Shown in pieces: positions 30,861 through 42,817 of a stretch of DNA of 64,000 nt. The stretch's first letter is position 1. Each line of letters starts with the position of its first letter. The notes under the pieces were generated by a model that saw only the letters and a program-made list of their open reading frames with translations, ran no database searches and had not been told where the DNA came from. The position numbers and the translations under genes were made by a program. This DNA is from Hibiscus mutabilis (Eukaryota > Streptophyta > Magnoliopsida > Malvales > Malvaceae), in contig CM033744.1 in the NCBI GenBank assembly GCA_019671005.1, positions 4,678,208 through 4,742,207 of the forward strand, in the 5' to 3' direction.

Positions 30861-33394
30861 ATGGCTGCTGCTAGCTTGAGCTTCATCATTGGCATTATTG
30901 GTTTGATTCTTTTCTCTAACATGCTTCATGTTCAGTGTCTGGTTTTACATATCTTTCTCCGAAATCCTAAATTTTGATTCTTGTTTTTTTCCAACTCTTT
31001 TGCAGGTAATGTGATTTCAATACTGGTTTTTGCTTCTCCCATGTAAGTAAACTCAGCTGCAACAATGATTTCTTTCCCATGGAAAATTGTGGAATATGTT
31101 GACTCATTAACTTAATTTTATAGTAATTTTTTTAGCATATGGTGTGATCTGATGTAATATTTTTTTTCCCTCAATTTTTTTTAATAATACACATATCTTG
31201 CAGATTAATTACTCGAATTCGCACTTTCTAAAGATAATGATATTTTCTTTTTCACTGGCCATGACTTTTCTCAGTTCCCTGTTTTTATTTATGATTAGTG
31301 ATTACTACATAATAAAAATGAATTATCAAGGGCGATACTATGAAAGGATCGTTGGGGGTCATGGCCTCTTCTCATATGTAAAACTAACTGAGTTTTACAT
31401 AGTATAAGAAGATCTTATCCCATATATATTATATATAGCTGAGCAAACATATTTGGCCGGTTGAACAAGTTGTTCATTTTTATTACCTCATATTTTCTTA
31501 GGTTATGCATTATAGCCCACTAGGAATACCCTTTCATTTTTAACAAATCTTAAACCTAATCTTAGAGGAATGCGAGTGCTCCTAGTAGGTCTAAAACTCA
31601 TAACTTAAAAAAATATAAGTGAATAAGAATAGAAAACTTAACCAGCCAACCAAATGTGTTGGCTCTCCTAAAGAGTCAAATTGAATTATAAATACAATAT
31701 CACTATTATATTAATTTTACTGCTTTACACTTTCAAAGACAAACTAAACTACAACTTTCCTATTTTTTTAGAATCCATCATGTTTCACTACTAGTATGCT
31801 AAAGTTGATACTCTAAATTGACAAGTATTTGCCTTTTGAGCACTAGCTTGTGGACTTTGACAAAATAAAATCTGGGTTTTTGTTTCCATTTCCAGAAAAA
31901 CCTTTTGGTGGGTGGTAAAGAAGAAATCAACCGAGAATTACAAAGGAGTTCCCTACATAACAACCCTTTTGAGCACTAGCCTCTGGACTTTCTATGGAAT
32001 TATCAATCCAGATGGTTTACTTCTCATGACAGTCAATGGCGCCGGTGCCATCTTTCAGCTCACCTATGTTATACTCTTCCTCATATATGCTACTAAAGAT
32101 AAGAAGGTGATCATCCTTAAGATGTTCGATAAAATGACTAACTGAACAGTAAAGCTTAATTCAACTGGCATATGACTCATCTATATGTGCCTGTTTTTTC
32201 TTTTTCAGGTCAAGACGGCGAAGTTGGTGGCTGTATTGGACGTTGGTTTTCTTGGAGCAGTAATTGCAGTGACTCTGTTGGCAATTCATGGGAACATGAG
32301 GCTGACCTTTGTTGGAATTTTATGTGCTGCTTTAACCATTGGCATGTATGCATCGCCTTTATCAGTCATGGTGAGTTTCTTCACCTACAAATACATCAAC
32401 ATTCCTTATTCTTCGGTTAAGTCGGTTAATTGACCAACCGGTGGGCTTAAGTTGGTTTGATTACTGTGGTTTTTACTTTTGAAGTCGGTTTTTGAATATT
32501 TTTAACTGAACCGACTGAATAGAGTTGCAGAAAATCTAGAATGGATCATTTTTTTTTCTGCATTTGCTAGTTGAAATTTCTTGATCTGCTTTGAAAGGAT
32601 AACATTGTTGTATTTGAGCTTGCATTACCACATTCCAAGGAATGATGCATAATTTTAATATACCAACAGAGGACAGTGTTAAAGACCAAGAGTGTGGAGT
32701 ACATGCCATTTTTACTCTCATTTTTCTTGTTCCTCAATGCTGGTGTTTGGTCTGCTTATGCGGTGCTTGTGAAGGATATCTACATTGGAGTAAGTCCACA
32801 AATTTCCTTTTCCTTTCTGATCTCCTCGCTCATGAAATATCTATACAACTCGGATTCGGGTATGAGTGTCAGATATACGGATATACATCTGCCACAAGTA
32901 TGGTTAGATTCTTCAACTTTTCTGTATAATCAGAGATCTTTAGAGATCATATCCCTATATCCATGTGTCTGACACTAGTGTTCGATACAGATCATTTGTT
33001 ACATAATGAAACATAAAGTTTTTACATGGATTAATTTTCACACTCCCCCCAAAAATTTCAGGTACCAAATGCTATTGGTTTTATCTTGGGTTCAGCTCAG
33101 TTGATCCTCTATGCTATGTACAAGAACAAATCAGTTCCATCAAAACCAGATGAGGCCATGGAAGAAGAAGGTTCAGCTCAATTGATGAAAGGAGGGATTG
33201 AGATGCATTCACTTGAGGAAAATCTAAACTATCGAAGCCTAAACAAAGGCAAAAGCCTCCCGAAACCGAACATTGATCGACAGTACAGTTTTCAGAAGAT
33301 CATCAAGACACTTTCTTTGGGTCCATATGAACTGCAATCGAGTCGGCCGCCTCATGAGAGTGATGTCGAAGGAGGAATCCCTGATCAGCCATGA
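30861..33394 (+). CDS. SWEET17: SWEET sugar transporter, clade IV (SWEET16/17-like), complete
   Basis: Exons 30861-30900, 31006-31042, 31896-32106, 32209-32370, 32670-32789 and 33062-33394, all GT-AG. The product is 300 residues. SWEETs are seven-helix uniporters made of two MtN3 triple-helix bundles (about residues 7-95 and 130-217). The four conserved prolines are present at 25 (FASPI), 45 (GVPYI), 146 (ASPLS) and 163 (YMPF). TLLSTSLWTFYGIINPDG and KTKSVEYMPFLLSFFLFLNA match SWEET16/17 best; that clade moves fructose and glucose across the vacuolar membrane, and the assignment here is by homology. The hydrophilic tail after about residue 217 is long for the clade. The six-exon layout is normal and no defect is seen. 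SWEET16 versus SWEET17 cannot be settled by eye. Confidence 0.93.
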
Positions 33395-35258
33395 TCTTGA
33401 ATGATGTTGATTACGCATGGGGAGCTTCAAAATTCAAGGTTCTGCTAGTTTTTTTTTTTTTTTTGTTGCATTGAGCTCACGTTTTTGTATAAATGAAAAA
33501 GAAACAGATGGTTGAAGGTTATAAACGGATCAATCCTATGCAAATTCACGCATTCATACGTCCTACTAAAATGGAAAAGCTCCCGAACAACAATCATTTG
33601 GTCTAGTAGGATAGAGCGTTAGGTGCTTAAAGTAGGGTAGGAGTTTGGATGCTGGTGTTGTGAATGGAGAGAATTTCGATAAATATTTTAATAAACCTGA
33701 ACGAACGACTTAACACTAGTTGGTTGCATCGTTTAAATCGATTTAACTTTTATTGGTTTTGTTTCACTAATTAAATTACGTTTAAAATAAAAAAAAATTA
33801 ACAATGAAATTAATTTGTATTAGTCAAGAAGCGAGATAATTCTTTATCAATATATTTTGTGGAAGAAATTAGGGGAATATTGCCCCCTTGAATTTATATT
33901 TAGGAAAATAGTGGTCTTTAAGCTTTATTTTGGAAACTACGGCAAAATGAACAGTGAGGAGGTCGTCCTGGGTTTTTTTTTAATATTTTTTGAGAAAAGA
34001 CGTCACCTGCAAGTGGCGTCATGAGTTTGTTTAATATTTAAAATGTTCAGTGCATGACAGCTTTGGAGGGAAAAATTAATAAAAAAAGGCAAGACTCCAC
34101 CTGGTATTTTCAGTGCACCGTAAACTTTGCTATAAATTTCTAAATATATTTCAATGTCTCTTATTTTCCTAAATTTAATCCCTAAATGCCTTATATCCCA
34201 TGAAGCCTATTTTGCAAGTATTTTCGGAAACAAAAAAATTGTGTAGGTAAAATCAGTTTTACGGTTTTCAAAATATCTTTATGTTGGGTTTAATCAAAAT
34301 TTAGGTTGGGTTTGATCTGAATTATACAATGTAATTGGGTTGGGTTTAATCTAAATTATATAATGTAATTGGGTTGGGTTAGGTTAGTTTAACTTATTAT
34401 TAAAAATAAATAAATATAAAATTATATTTGTTAAAGTTGAGTTAATTTAATCCTTTTGTCTGAATCTTAAACCCATTTAGTCAAATTAACCTACTTAATT
34501 ATAGTCAATAAACTCAATTGTAAATGTTAAATCCATTAACACCATTATTAAACCTAAACTTTTTTTAATATTCTGGTGTGATTACATGTTAGCATATGCT
34601 ATTTACTTTTAGTCTTTTAAAAACGTACACACACCATACAAATTATGTTGTATCCAAAGTTTAGTTCTATAAAAAAATTTAGATAAATACAATAAAAGGT
34701 GACATCAATCTTGAATATGAGAATATTAGAGTGGAAGTTTGGAAAATTTAAATACTATGTTTTATTGTTATTACTATTATTATTGTGCAGGCATTTGGCT
34801 GGATGGTTAAATTGCTCATCTTTGTTTTTTTATTTTCTTTATGTCATAGGTTCTAGACCCATTAGGAACAATTCCTTCTTTTAAAGTCCCCTTTTTCTTC
34901 CCCTCTAAGTAGGATTATGTTTAGATAAAATTTGTTAAAAAATAATGGTACAAAAAAAGAAGTAAATAACTTACATCAAGGAGTCGCGAGAAACAAAGAA
35001 GGTAAAAATGATACGAGATATTTATATTTGTCATTTAGGTTGTCACAAGTTTATTAGCCTTGCAATAAATTTGTTATAGGGTTGGCTTATCTATCGAAGT
35101 TTGAAATTTTATGACATTAAGATGGTTTGGGCACAAAAAAAAAAACATTAGCTCAAATTATATGCTTGAACAAAATAAATTATGTTGAACTCTGACTAAT
35201 TCTATTTTTATATATTATGTAAGTTATATAATATAAAAATTAGATCTATAATTGTTAG
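33395..35258. other. Intergenic region after SWEET
   Basis: 3'UTR then AT-rich spacer. 34275-34385 carries a short tandem phrase (TTGGGTTTAATC..., about 40 bp, two to three copies). No gene is seen. Confidence 0.5.
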
Positions 35259-36178
35259 TAGGGATGGCAAATGGCGGGACGGGTGCGGATACCCCCTCCC
35301 TCATTTCCATACCCACCTAAAATTTTCATATCCACCACTTACCCACCACCCACGACGAGTACAATTTTCAAATCCACACCCGCCCAACTGGGTACATTCT
35401 CAAATCCATCCCCACACCCACTACCCAACTGGACATCCACCACCCAAACCGTATTCGCCTACAAGCAATCATTAATATCAAATTATGTACAAATAAACTA
35501 TTTACTTTTGTAAGGAATAGTACAATCTCTCATACTTTACTGATTGATCAAGTGTGTATATATATATATATATAATATTTCACCAGTATAAATTTAACTA
35601 CGGCTAACTAACTAAAGATCGCTAACTTAACTAAAGTACATTTTTACATATATAAATTCTACTTAACTACAACTAACTAATTAACTATAGCTAACTTAAT
35701 TAAAACATATTTACACTTGTATAAATTCTACTTAACCACACATGTTACAAATTACAACCTGATTAACTCAAGCTCGATCTTAAACAATGAATACAAGCTC
35801 GATTATAAACCATCATTTTTTCAAACTAAATTAATTGAGTTCAAATTCTATAAACTTAAAGATTAACGTAGATTTTAAAACAAACTAATATCTTAGTACA
35901 TAAAACACCAAAATAAAAGGCATAATTAAAGTCTACAAACATAAGTAGTCCAAAATTCATACGGTGGGTAGTTAGTAGGCGGGTGGATGCGGTGCGGGCG
36001 GATGCGAGTGGGTACGGTACAGGTAATGTCTCAAACCCATTACCTACCCACTACCCACGACGAGTATGACTTTTTACATTCACACACGCCTGCTATCCAC
36101 CAAATTCATACCCATTTCCACCCCAAGTGAAGTAGATGCGGTACGAAATTCACGAAACTATACCTTCTGTCATCCCTA
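35259..36178. mobile_element. Non-autonomous element with TAGGGATGGCA-type ends
   Basis: 920 bp. The left end is TAGGGATGGCAAATGGCGGG and the right end in reverse is TAGGGATGACAG. Near the ends lie ACCCACC/GGTGGGT-type arrays that could pair. The flanks ATTGTTAG and ATTATTAA match at 6 of 8 positions, suggesting a decayed 8-bp duplication. This is a common dicot repeat; hAT is the likely superfamily. Confidence 0.6.
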
Positions 36179-36186
36179 ATTATTAA

Positions 36187-36817
36187 TATCAGCTAACTGC
36201 GACCACGCAAACTTGTCAGAGTACGAATCTCCCGATGTGCGAGCAACCACTTATGATTTTTCGAACTTCTAGCGAACACAATGTGCGAACGATTTCAGCT
36301 ACCTCAGAACCACGTCACAGCGCACGTGGTCTTCATTGGGTATCAACACTTGTACACGCGTGGTCCTCCTTGAGTATTAGCACGTGTCCACAACTCCTCC
36401 AAACCCTTATAATGACCACACACTTCCAAATAACACAGACTCTTCATAACCTAAACCTGAACTTCAAAACTTACCAAAACCCCTTCATCTCCACCGTCTA
36501 AATAGCCTCAAACCACCGTGTTGCACACTTATGTAGTCAACAATAACAATATATAGTCATTGAAAATATATTAAGTAAAGATAGTCACTTATAAATATGA
36601 GAGTTGAATGAAATTTAACTCACATTTTGTTTCGAATTGAGCTTAAATTTGATATCCATAAAATGTGCTAATATCATATACGGAAAATATCTTGCACCAT
36701 ATAAAATTTTTAAGTTTATATTTTTTTGGACAGTTGGATGAAAGTAAATTGATGATTGAGATCAACAATAATAAATGAGGAGATTTTTAAACGAAACAAA
36801 GATGAGAGATATATAGG
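36187..36817. other. Spacer with a G-box cluster
   Basis: 36310-36390 has CCACGTCAC, CACGTGGTC, CACGCGTGGTC and CACGTGTCC, which resemble ABRE/G-box sites. An 88-codon open frame here (36235-36501) has no recognisable domain. The source may be an old promoter or LTR. Confidence 0.4.
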
Positions 36818-37070
36818 GTTAGAATCCACTTACACCATGTAAAATTTATTTAGTTTTACACTTTTTTGGACTGTTGGATGGGATAAATAGATAGTTGAGT
36901 ATAACTTCCTCTTTTTTATTTTTTTTTATTTTTTTTATTTTTTATTATTAATTTCAGCCATTCATTTATCATTATCTAATTGTTTAAAAAAATATAAAAT
37001 TAAATAAATTTTATATTACAGAAAATACTACCCCTCGTATATAAGTGTAATCAGAATCATATCCAATATA
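36818..37070. mobile_element. Imperfect inverted-repeat MITE
   Basis: The left arm (TTACACCATGTAAAATTTAT, TTTTTGGACTGTTGGATG) pairs with the right arm read in reverse (TAATATAAAATTTATTTAAT, TTTTAAACAATTAGATAATG). The arms are about 65 bp around a T-rich centre. A related half-copy lies at 36665-36745. Confidence 0.5.
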
Positions 37071-37566
37071 ACTTATAACACGTTGGCCCTTCAACCATAC
37101 CTGCTTAGCGTATTTATCTACAATATAAGTAATGATTTTTTGGGCTGAAATTAGAGTATCCACCGCCGTATCTTTAACAAGTAATTTGTTATTTGTCTAA
37201 TGGTTTGGTTTGAGGTTGCTTGCTTTCACATTAGGCTGTAACCAGCTCCTATATTGACACAACTTAAAAAAAAACATGACACTTTTTCTCTAATCTAAGT
37301 TTTTTTTTAATATTTTTGTGTTGTTGTTTTTTATTTTTGCTTAGTCAAAAACGACATCAATTTTAATGTTGATTGTAGACTGTCGATGCTTATTATTTTT
37401 CTTGTTTTTCATACTATAAGCTATGTTTTTTTTTCTTATTTATTTTCAATTTTGAATAAGAATCTATGTCCTCGTGATACATTTTTCTCTGCTCTTGTGC
37501 CACATTTTCTCTTTGCTCTTGTGGCACGATCCTTATGACTTCTGGTACATTTTTTGCATACATTTA

Positions 37567-40027
37567 CGTAATCACTCATTTTTGTCCAGGTTATAAATAT
37601 TATAGTTATATTAAGTAATTATAGTAGTTATTATATATGTTAGTGTGTACGCATTAATGTCCATGTGTGAGTGGTAGTATGTGTACATATTATGATATTA
37701 CTATTGCATGTATATTGCATATGTGAATTAGTGTATTTAATATATGCATGTATATGTTAATTATTATTACTTTCTTTTGTTATTATTAATATGTTAAATG
37801 GGTTAGGATATAAAATGGATCAGAATAAATGATAAAACTCATGTATTAATATTTAAGTGTCCAGTCCATTATTACAATCAAAACCCAACAAAATAATATT
37901 ACATAGGCCCAACCGGCCAGGCCCATTTAATAAAACCTAATACATATTTAAAAAACCATAAACCTAATATTATCCTTTTTTGTGCGCAACCGCAACTAAG
38001 CCGTTGGATTAAATTTTTGATCCAGCGGTCTTGATCAACCAAAGCCTATCCAGCTGGCGCGAGTGAAGAACACGCGCGTGCCTCTTCATCTCCTACGCGC
38101 GCATGGCACGCACGTGCGATCCATCCAGCTCCCCGATCGCCACATGTCGTGATCCCATGCGACCTCATCTTTCACAAATGCAATCTGGACCGCCCATCTT
38201 CGAGAAATCTTGGTCGTTAGATCAAATCTAATCTAACGGCCTATATTAGATATGGCCGTGATAACTCTTCACCAGCTCCGCAACGTGGCTGCATCATCGG
38301 GGTTCCCCCTGCCGCCATACGTCCTCCGCACCGTCCCAACCACCGGACATGCGCAAAGACAACCAAAAAACAAGATATCAGAAAAGCATGGGTTTTCAGA
38401 TTTCAAATCCAATCAATTCATCATCAACAACGTAGATTAGGTTTTTTTATTATTTTTATTTTGCATGTAAGATCCGGTATAAAGCTGGTTGAAAATCAGT
38501 GTAAACCAACAACAATCATCGATGAAATAATAAAAAAACAAGAAAAGTCCTCAACTTTCGAGGTAAAAAAATCCTCTTATCTTCCTTATTTTTTTCAGTC
38601 GATTCAAACAATATATATAACACAAAAATAAAAAGGGACTAGGGTTTACCTTCTGGATCTGGGGCCGTTGTTTTATGCCCCCTTTCCGATGACAAGCCGC
38701 ATCCCCTTTCGAGCCTGCGTGGTGAATCGGTGAAGGGGGAGGGGCTCGTTTGTATCAAAAAAGAAAAAGAGGGATATTTTGTGTTGCTTTTTTATATAGG
38801 CTGAATTAAATCTGGGTTTTGTTTTAAAAAAAGGTTTTATGGGTTTTCCAAATTCCGATGCCGGTACACGATGGCGCACGGCGGCTCTCAATCGAAATTT
38901 GGGAATTCGCGGTGGCGCAGGGCGGAGTTGATGAACATCGGCAGAGGTATTCATCAGATTTTCAGAGAAAATAAAATAAAAGGTTTTGGGTTTTTTTTTG
39001 TTTTAGTTTCAAATGACTTTAAAAAAATAATTGATATTTATACCAAGCGGTTTAACAAATGGGTTAATTATAATTTTTAAATTCCTCCGCCATAGATTCT
39101 TTTACTCTGCATTCCCCCTTATTTTCATTTATTTTATTTTAGTCACTAATTTCAAATGAGTATCGCTTTCTTTAAATTTCATCCTTTAATTTTTGTTTTT
39201 GTTTTAATTTGGTCCGAGATTCAGTGGTATAGTTCCCCCCTTTAATCATTTTTTTGGTATATTTATCTACATGTCCCCTGTATTTCCTTTTGTTCTGCAT
39301 ATTTATATATATTTTGTATCTAATATGTATTTAATATTATTATAATGTTTTTTTATTATATATATATATTGTTTTTGTTGTTGGTGTTGTATTAATACAT
39401 AATATATGTATATTATATTAAATATATATGCGGTTTTTATATATGTATTTTATATGTACCCTTTTTGTGTTGATTTTTTATACATTTTATATGTTAGTAT
39501 ATTATATATTATAGTATCTATTTTATTTATGTATTTATGTTCTCCATCATTTTTTTTCTTTTTTTTCTTGTTACCATATTTATTTGCACGCTCGTATTTT
39601 CATTCCATTGTTTTTTTCAAAACTTAGTCTCATTCCGGTATTCTAGTGGGAGTGTCATCTCGATCTCCGGGTGTCATCTCCTTTGGTACCGTGAATCGAG
39701 GCATTTTTAAATTGTCATTTTAAGTTTTTTTAAATTAAATTTTAATTATTTTTAATAAATACGATACGAACCTTTAGATACCAATTTGTGGGTGTAGCGG
39801 GGTGCTAACCCTTCCCCGTACGTAACCGACTTCGAACCCGTTTTCTCTGGTTTTATTTTTTTAGGTGTATGGTCTACCAATTTTAAACGATCGGTGGTGA
39901 CTCCCTCAATTTTATTACAAAATACAAACTTTCCAAAACTTTTACAAAATTTCCCCTTTAAACATTTTTTCAAAAATTTTCAAACAACAAAAAGGGGAAA
40001 ACTTGTAAATTTTTTAGGGTCGCTACA
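37567..40027 (+). repeat. 5' LTR of the Tat-like element
   Basis: Runs from CGTAATCACTCATTTTTGTC (first base mutated from T) to GGTCGCTACA. It matches 54438-56448 throughout. It keeps about 400 bp (38580-38985) that the other LTR has lost. Confidence 0.85.
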
Positions 40028-40030
40028 ACT

Positions 40031-40048
40031 TGGCAACTCCGCTGGGGA
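40031..40048 (+). other. Primer-binding site of the Tat-like element
   Basis: TGGCAACTCCGCTGGGGA, a few bases after the LTR. This is the Ogre/Tat style of primer site, said to pair with a tRNA-Arg. The tRNA identity is recalled, not tested. Confidence 0.65.
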
Positions 40049-41462
40049 CGCATTTTTTCAAAAAAAGAAGAAGAAGAGTCAAGTCTTAATTAGGCTTGTA
40101 TCGTATTTAGTAAGAATAATTAAAATTTGATTTAATTTAAAAAAAATTATCTCCATACATTAGTTTTAGAACCATTAAGTGGGAGTAATTACTTCGCTTC
40201 GTGGGGTTTTCACCCCCGTATGGTATAAGGGTCGTATTCCCTCGAATCAATGTCCAAGAGACAGTTCAAGTACTGTTTACTTTAGAACCGAACCTCATAT
40301 AGTGAACCATAGATCTTACCCTTTAGAGCCATACCGTTATGTTGTCCGTTTAGTAATAACCCTTTTTATGCTTTGTTTGATTTATTCATTTTTTGTTTTA
40401 TTTTATTTGATTTAATTATTGTTGTTATTATAATTAAATTTATTTGATTATATTGCCGTACTAACTTATTTTTTTATGTTTGTTTGTTTTCTCTCACTCT
40501 TTTCTTTGCTTTTATTTTTGCATCACATCATGACATGGTATTGATTCAAAAACAATCCAATTTAGAGGGCATTCGAGTGGGAGAGAAGTTTGTGATGCCG
40601 AGAACGATAATGCTACAGTATCTAGTTGAGCCAAACGAAGACCGATTGACGAGGTAACACGTGTCGGAGGCAGATACGACATATCTTGGATGGAGAGGCA
40701 GATCGTCATTGAAGCCAGTGGGGGTCACTTCCCCCAAAGTTTAAATTTTTTTACATTTAGCCCCTTTAAAATTTTAAAATTTTATTTTGGCCCCTCTGTA
40801 ATTTAAAAAATATTATTATATACAAAATTTTTAAATAATTTCAATTCAATCCCTTTTTAATTTAAAAAGGGTTTTGATAGTTTTAATTTTTTTCAAAAAT
40901 TTTAGTTAAACTCCTATATTTTATGAAAATTTTAAATCAAACCCTTCAAAATCTTTGGAAAATTTAATCTAAGCCTCCAAAATTTTCATAAATTTTAAAT
41001 AGGCCCCTTCTGACTAGATTGTCAATATTCTCCTATGGAGAAGGGATTTTTGTTTGTACTTTGCAGTAGATCTTTCGAACAGCATAAAAGAAGAACCGAC
41101 GAGGCCGCCTATCGGACCAAAGATGATGCTGAAACAAGGAATACAAACTTTGCTTCATGAAGTCAAGATCTCAAGAAAAGAAGCCAGCTATTATCTGTAA
41201 TTCATTTCAGCTTCTTGCAATCAGATATATTCTCCATTAAATGGAAGTCTCTTTAAGGACTGTTCAAAAATCAACACCTCATTTGCATTCATTCATTACA
41301 GATTCATTCAATTACTTTTAAGTCTTTATTTATTTTGTCTATATTATATATTACATTCATTACTAAGAAAGTCAAATTAATTATGGAAAACCCTCATTTT
41401 TAGAACAAGTTTAAGCTACAATCATTCCGCACTCGTACAATACACGTTATCAAACAAGAGCT
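40049..41462 (+). other. Leader of the Tat-like element
   Basis: Untranslated leader. 40720-41020 holds an AT-rich repeat (TTTAGCCCCTTTAAAATTTT, TTTTGGCCCCTCTG) like the one at 2745-3060. No gene is seen. Confidence 0.5.
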
Positions 41463-42810
41463 ATGGAGGATAGATTAGCTAGTGTTGAGAGGTCACAAAA
41501 AGAGATTGAGGACCACTCGGGAACTATCGAGCAAAGAATCGAGCGAACTCAAGATGAAATTATAAACCGCATTACCACACTATTGGAGGTGAGGGAGATA
41601 GGGAAGACCCAAGCTACAGATGTTAATATCAACGTAGAACACTTAGGCGATAACTCATCTCACACCAAGGCCCCGCAAGAAGGATCAGTTCTAAAGAATG
41701 CCCAGGTAACCGGGGCATCCTTTAATAACCTGGTTAATATAGCACCTAGTTTTGAAAATGAGGCAGATGTTGAAGTTTCAGATTTAAATATGATCCATGA
41801 AATAGAAACAAGATTGAGGGCGGAGTTTGAGAAGAAATTTGAGGAGCAACGCCTATAAATGGAAGAAAAAGTTAGAATGCTACAGGCAACCAACGACTAC
41901 GGGGTCGATGCCATGGATTTGAGCTTGGTAACTGATCTGGTTATCCCACATAAATTCAAAGTACCTAACTTTGAAAAATATGACGGGACCACTTGCCCTT
42001 CACCTCATTTGACCATGTACTGCCGTAAGATGATGACACATTTAAAGAATGAAAAATTGCTGGTTCATTGCTTCCAGGATAGTCTGACTGGAATAGCCAC
42101 CCGATGGTACTCACAGCTCAGCCGAGCCAGCGTAAAATCATGGAAATATTTGGCTAGGATTTTTAGCAAACAATATCAACATGTCAAAGACATGGTCCCC
42201 AATAGAACAATGCTACAAGGGATGACGTAGAGGCAGAATGAGAATATATGACAATATGCCCAGAAGTGGGGAGATATTGCAGTGCAAGTGCAACCTCCCG
42301 TCTTAGAGAGCGAAATTACTCGCATTTTCGTGGATACCCTACAAGGACAATTATATGAAAAAATGATCCCCAACGTATATTTGAGTTTTGTCGAGTTTGT
42401 AAATATGACAGAATCAATCGAGGCCGTTTTAAGAAGTGGCAAGCTAAAAACTGGTGAAAGTTCACATAAATTCCAGAGGAGAAAAGACAATGAAGTCAGC
42501 AACGTAAGTACCTATACCCCTAATGGTTGAGGCAGATTTAGTTCGCCCTTATCATATCACTCTAATGCAACCCCCATACCCTTCGTGGTAAACCCCAATG
42601 CTCAATGCGAGTACCACACCGGAATCACCAGGCACTACATCAATAATTGTAAGGCAATTAAGAGGTGGTCCAAAACTTAATCAATAAGGGAATGCTAAAA
42701 GTTGATTCCCCGAATGTAGCAGCTAACCTTTTGCCTGGTCATGGTGAGCAAGAAGTCAATGTCATTGAACTATAGTGCTATAGGAAGACGTTGGCAAATG
42801 TGGATGAACT
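41463..42810 (+). pseudogene. Gag of the Tat-like element, several stops
   Basis: The coiled-coil-like N-terminus (41463-41855) ends at TAA 41856-41858. The gag core reads FKVPNFEKYDGTTCPSPHL, WYSQLSRASVKSW and MTESIEAVLRSGKLKTGE, with stops at 42228-42230 and near 42250. The knuckle-like CEYHTGITRHYINNC (about 42607-42651) follows after a frame change. The last readable part (KTLANVDELKS) ends where the inner Ty3 element begins and seems to resume at 51091. It is inactive as read. Confidence 0.8.
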
Positions 42811-42817
42811 TAAGTCA

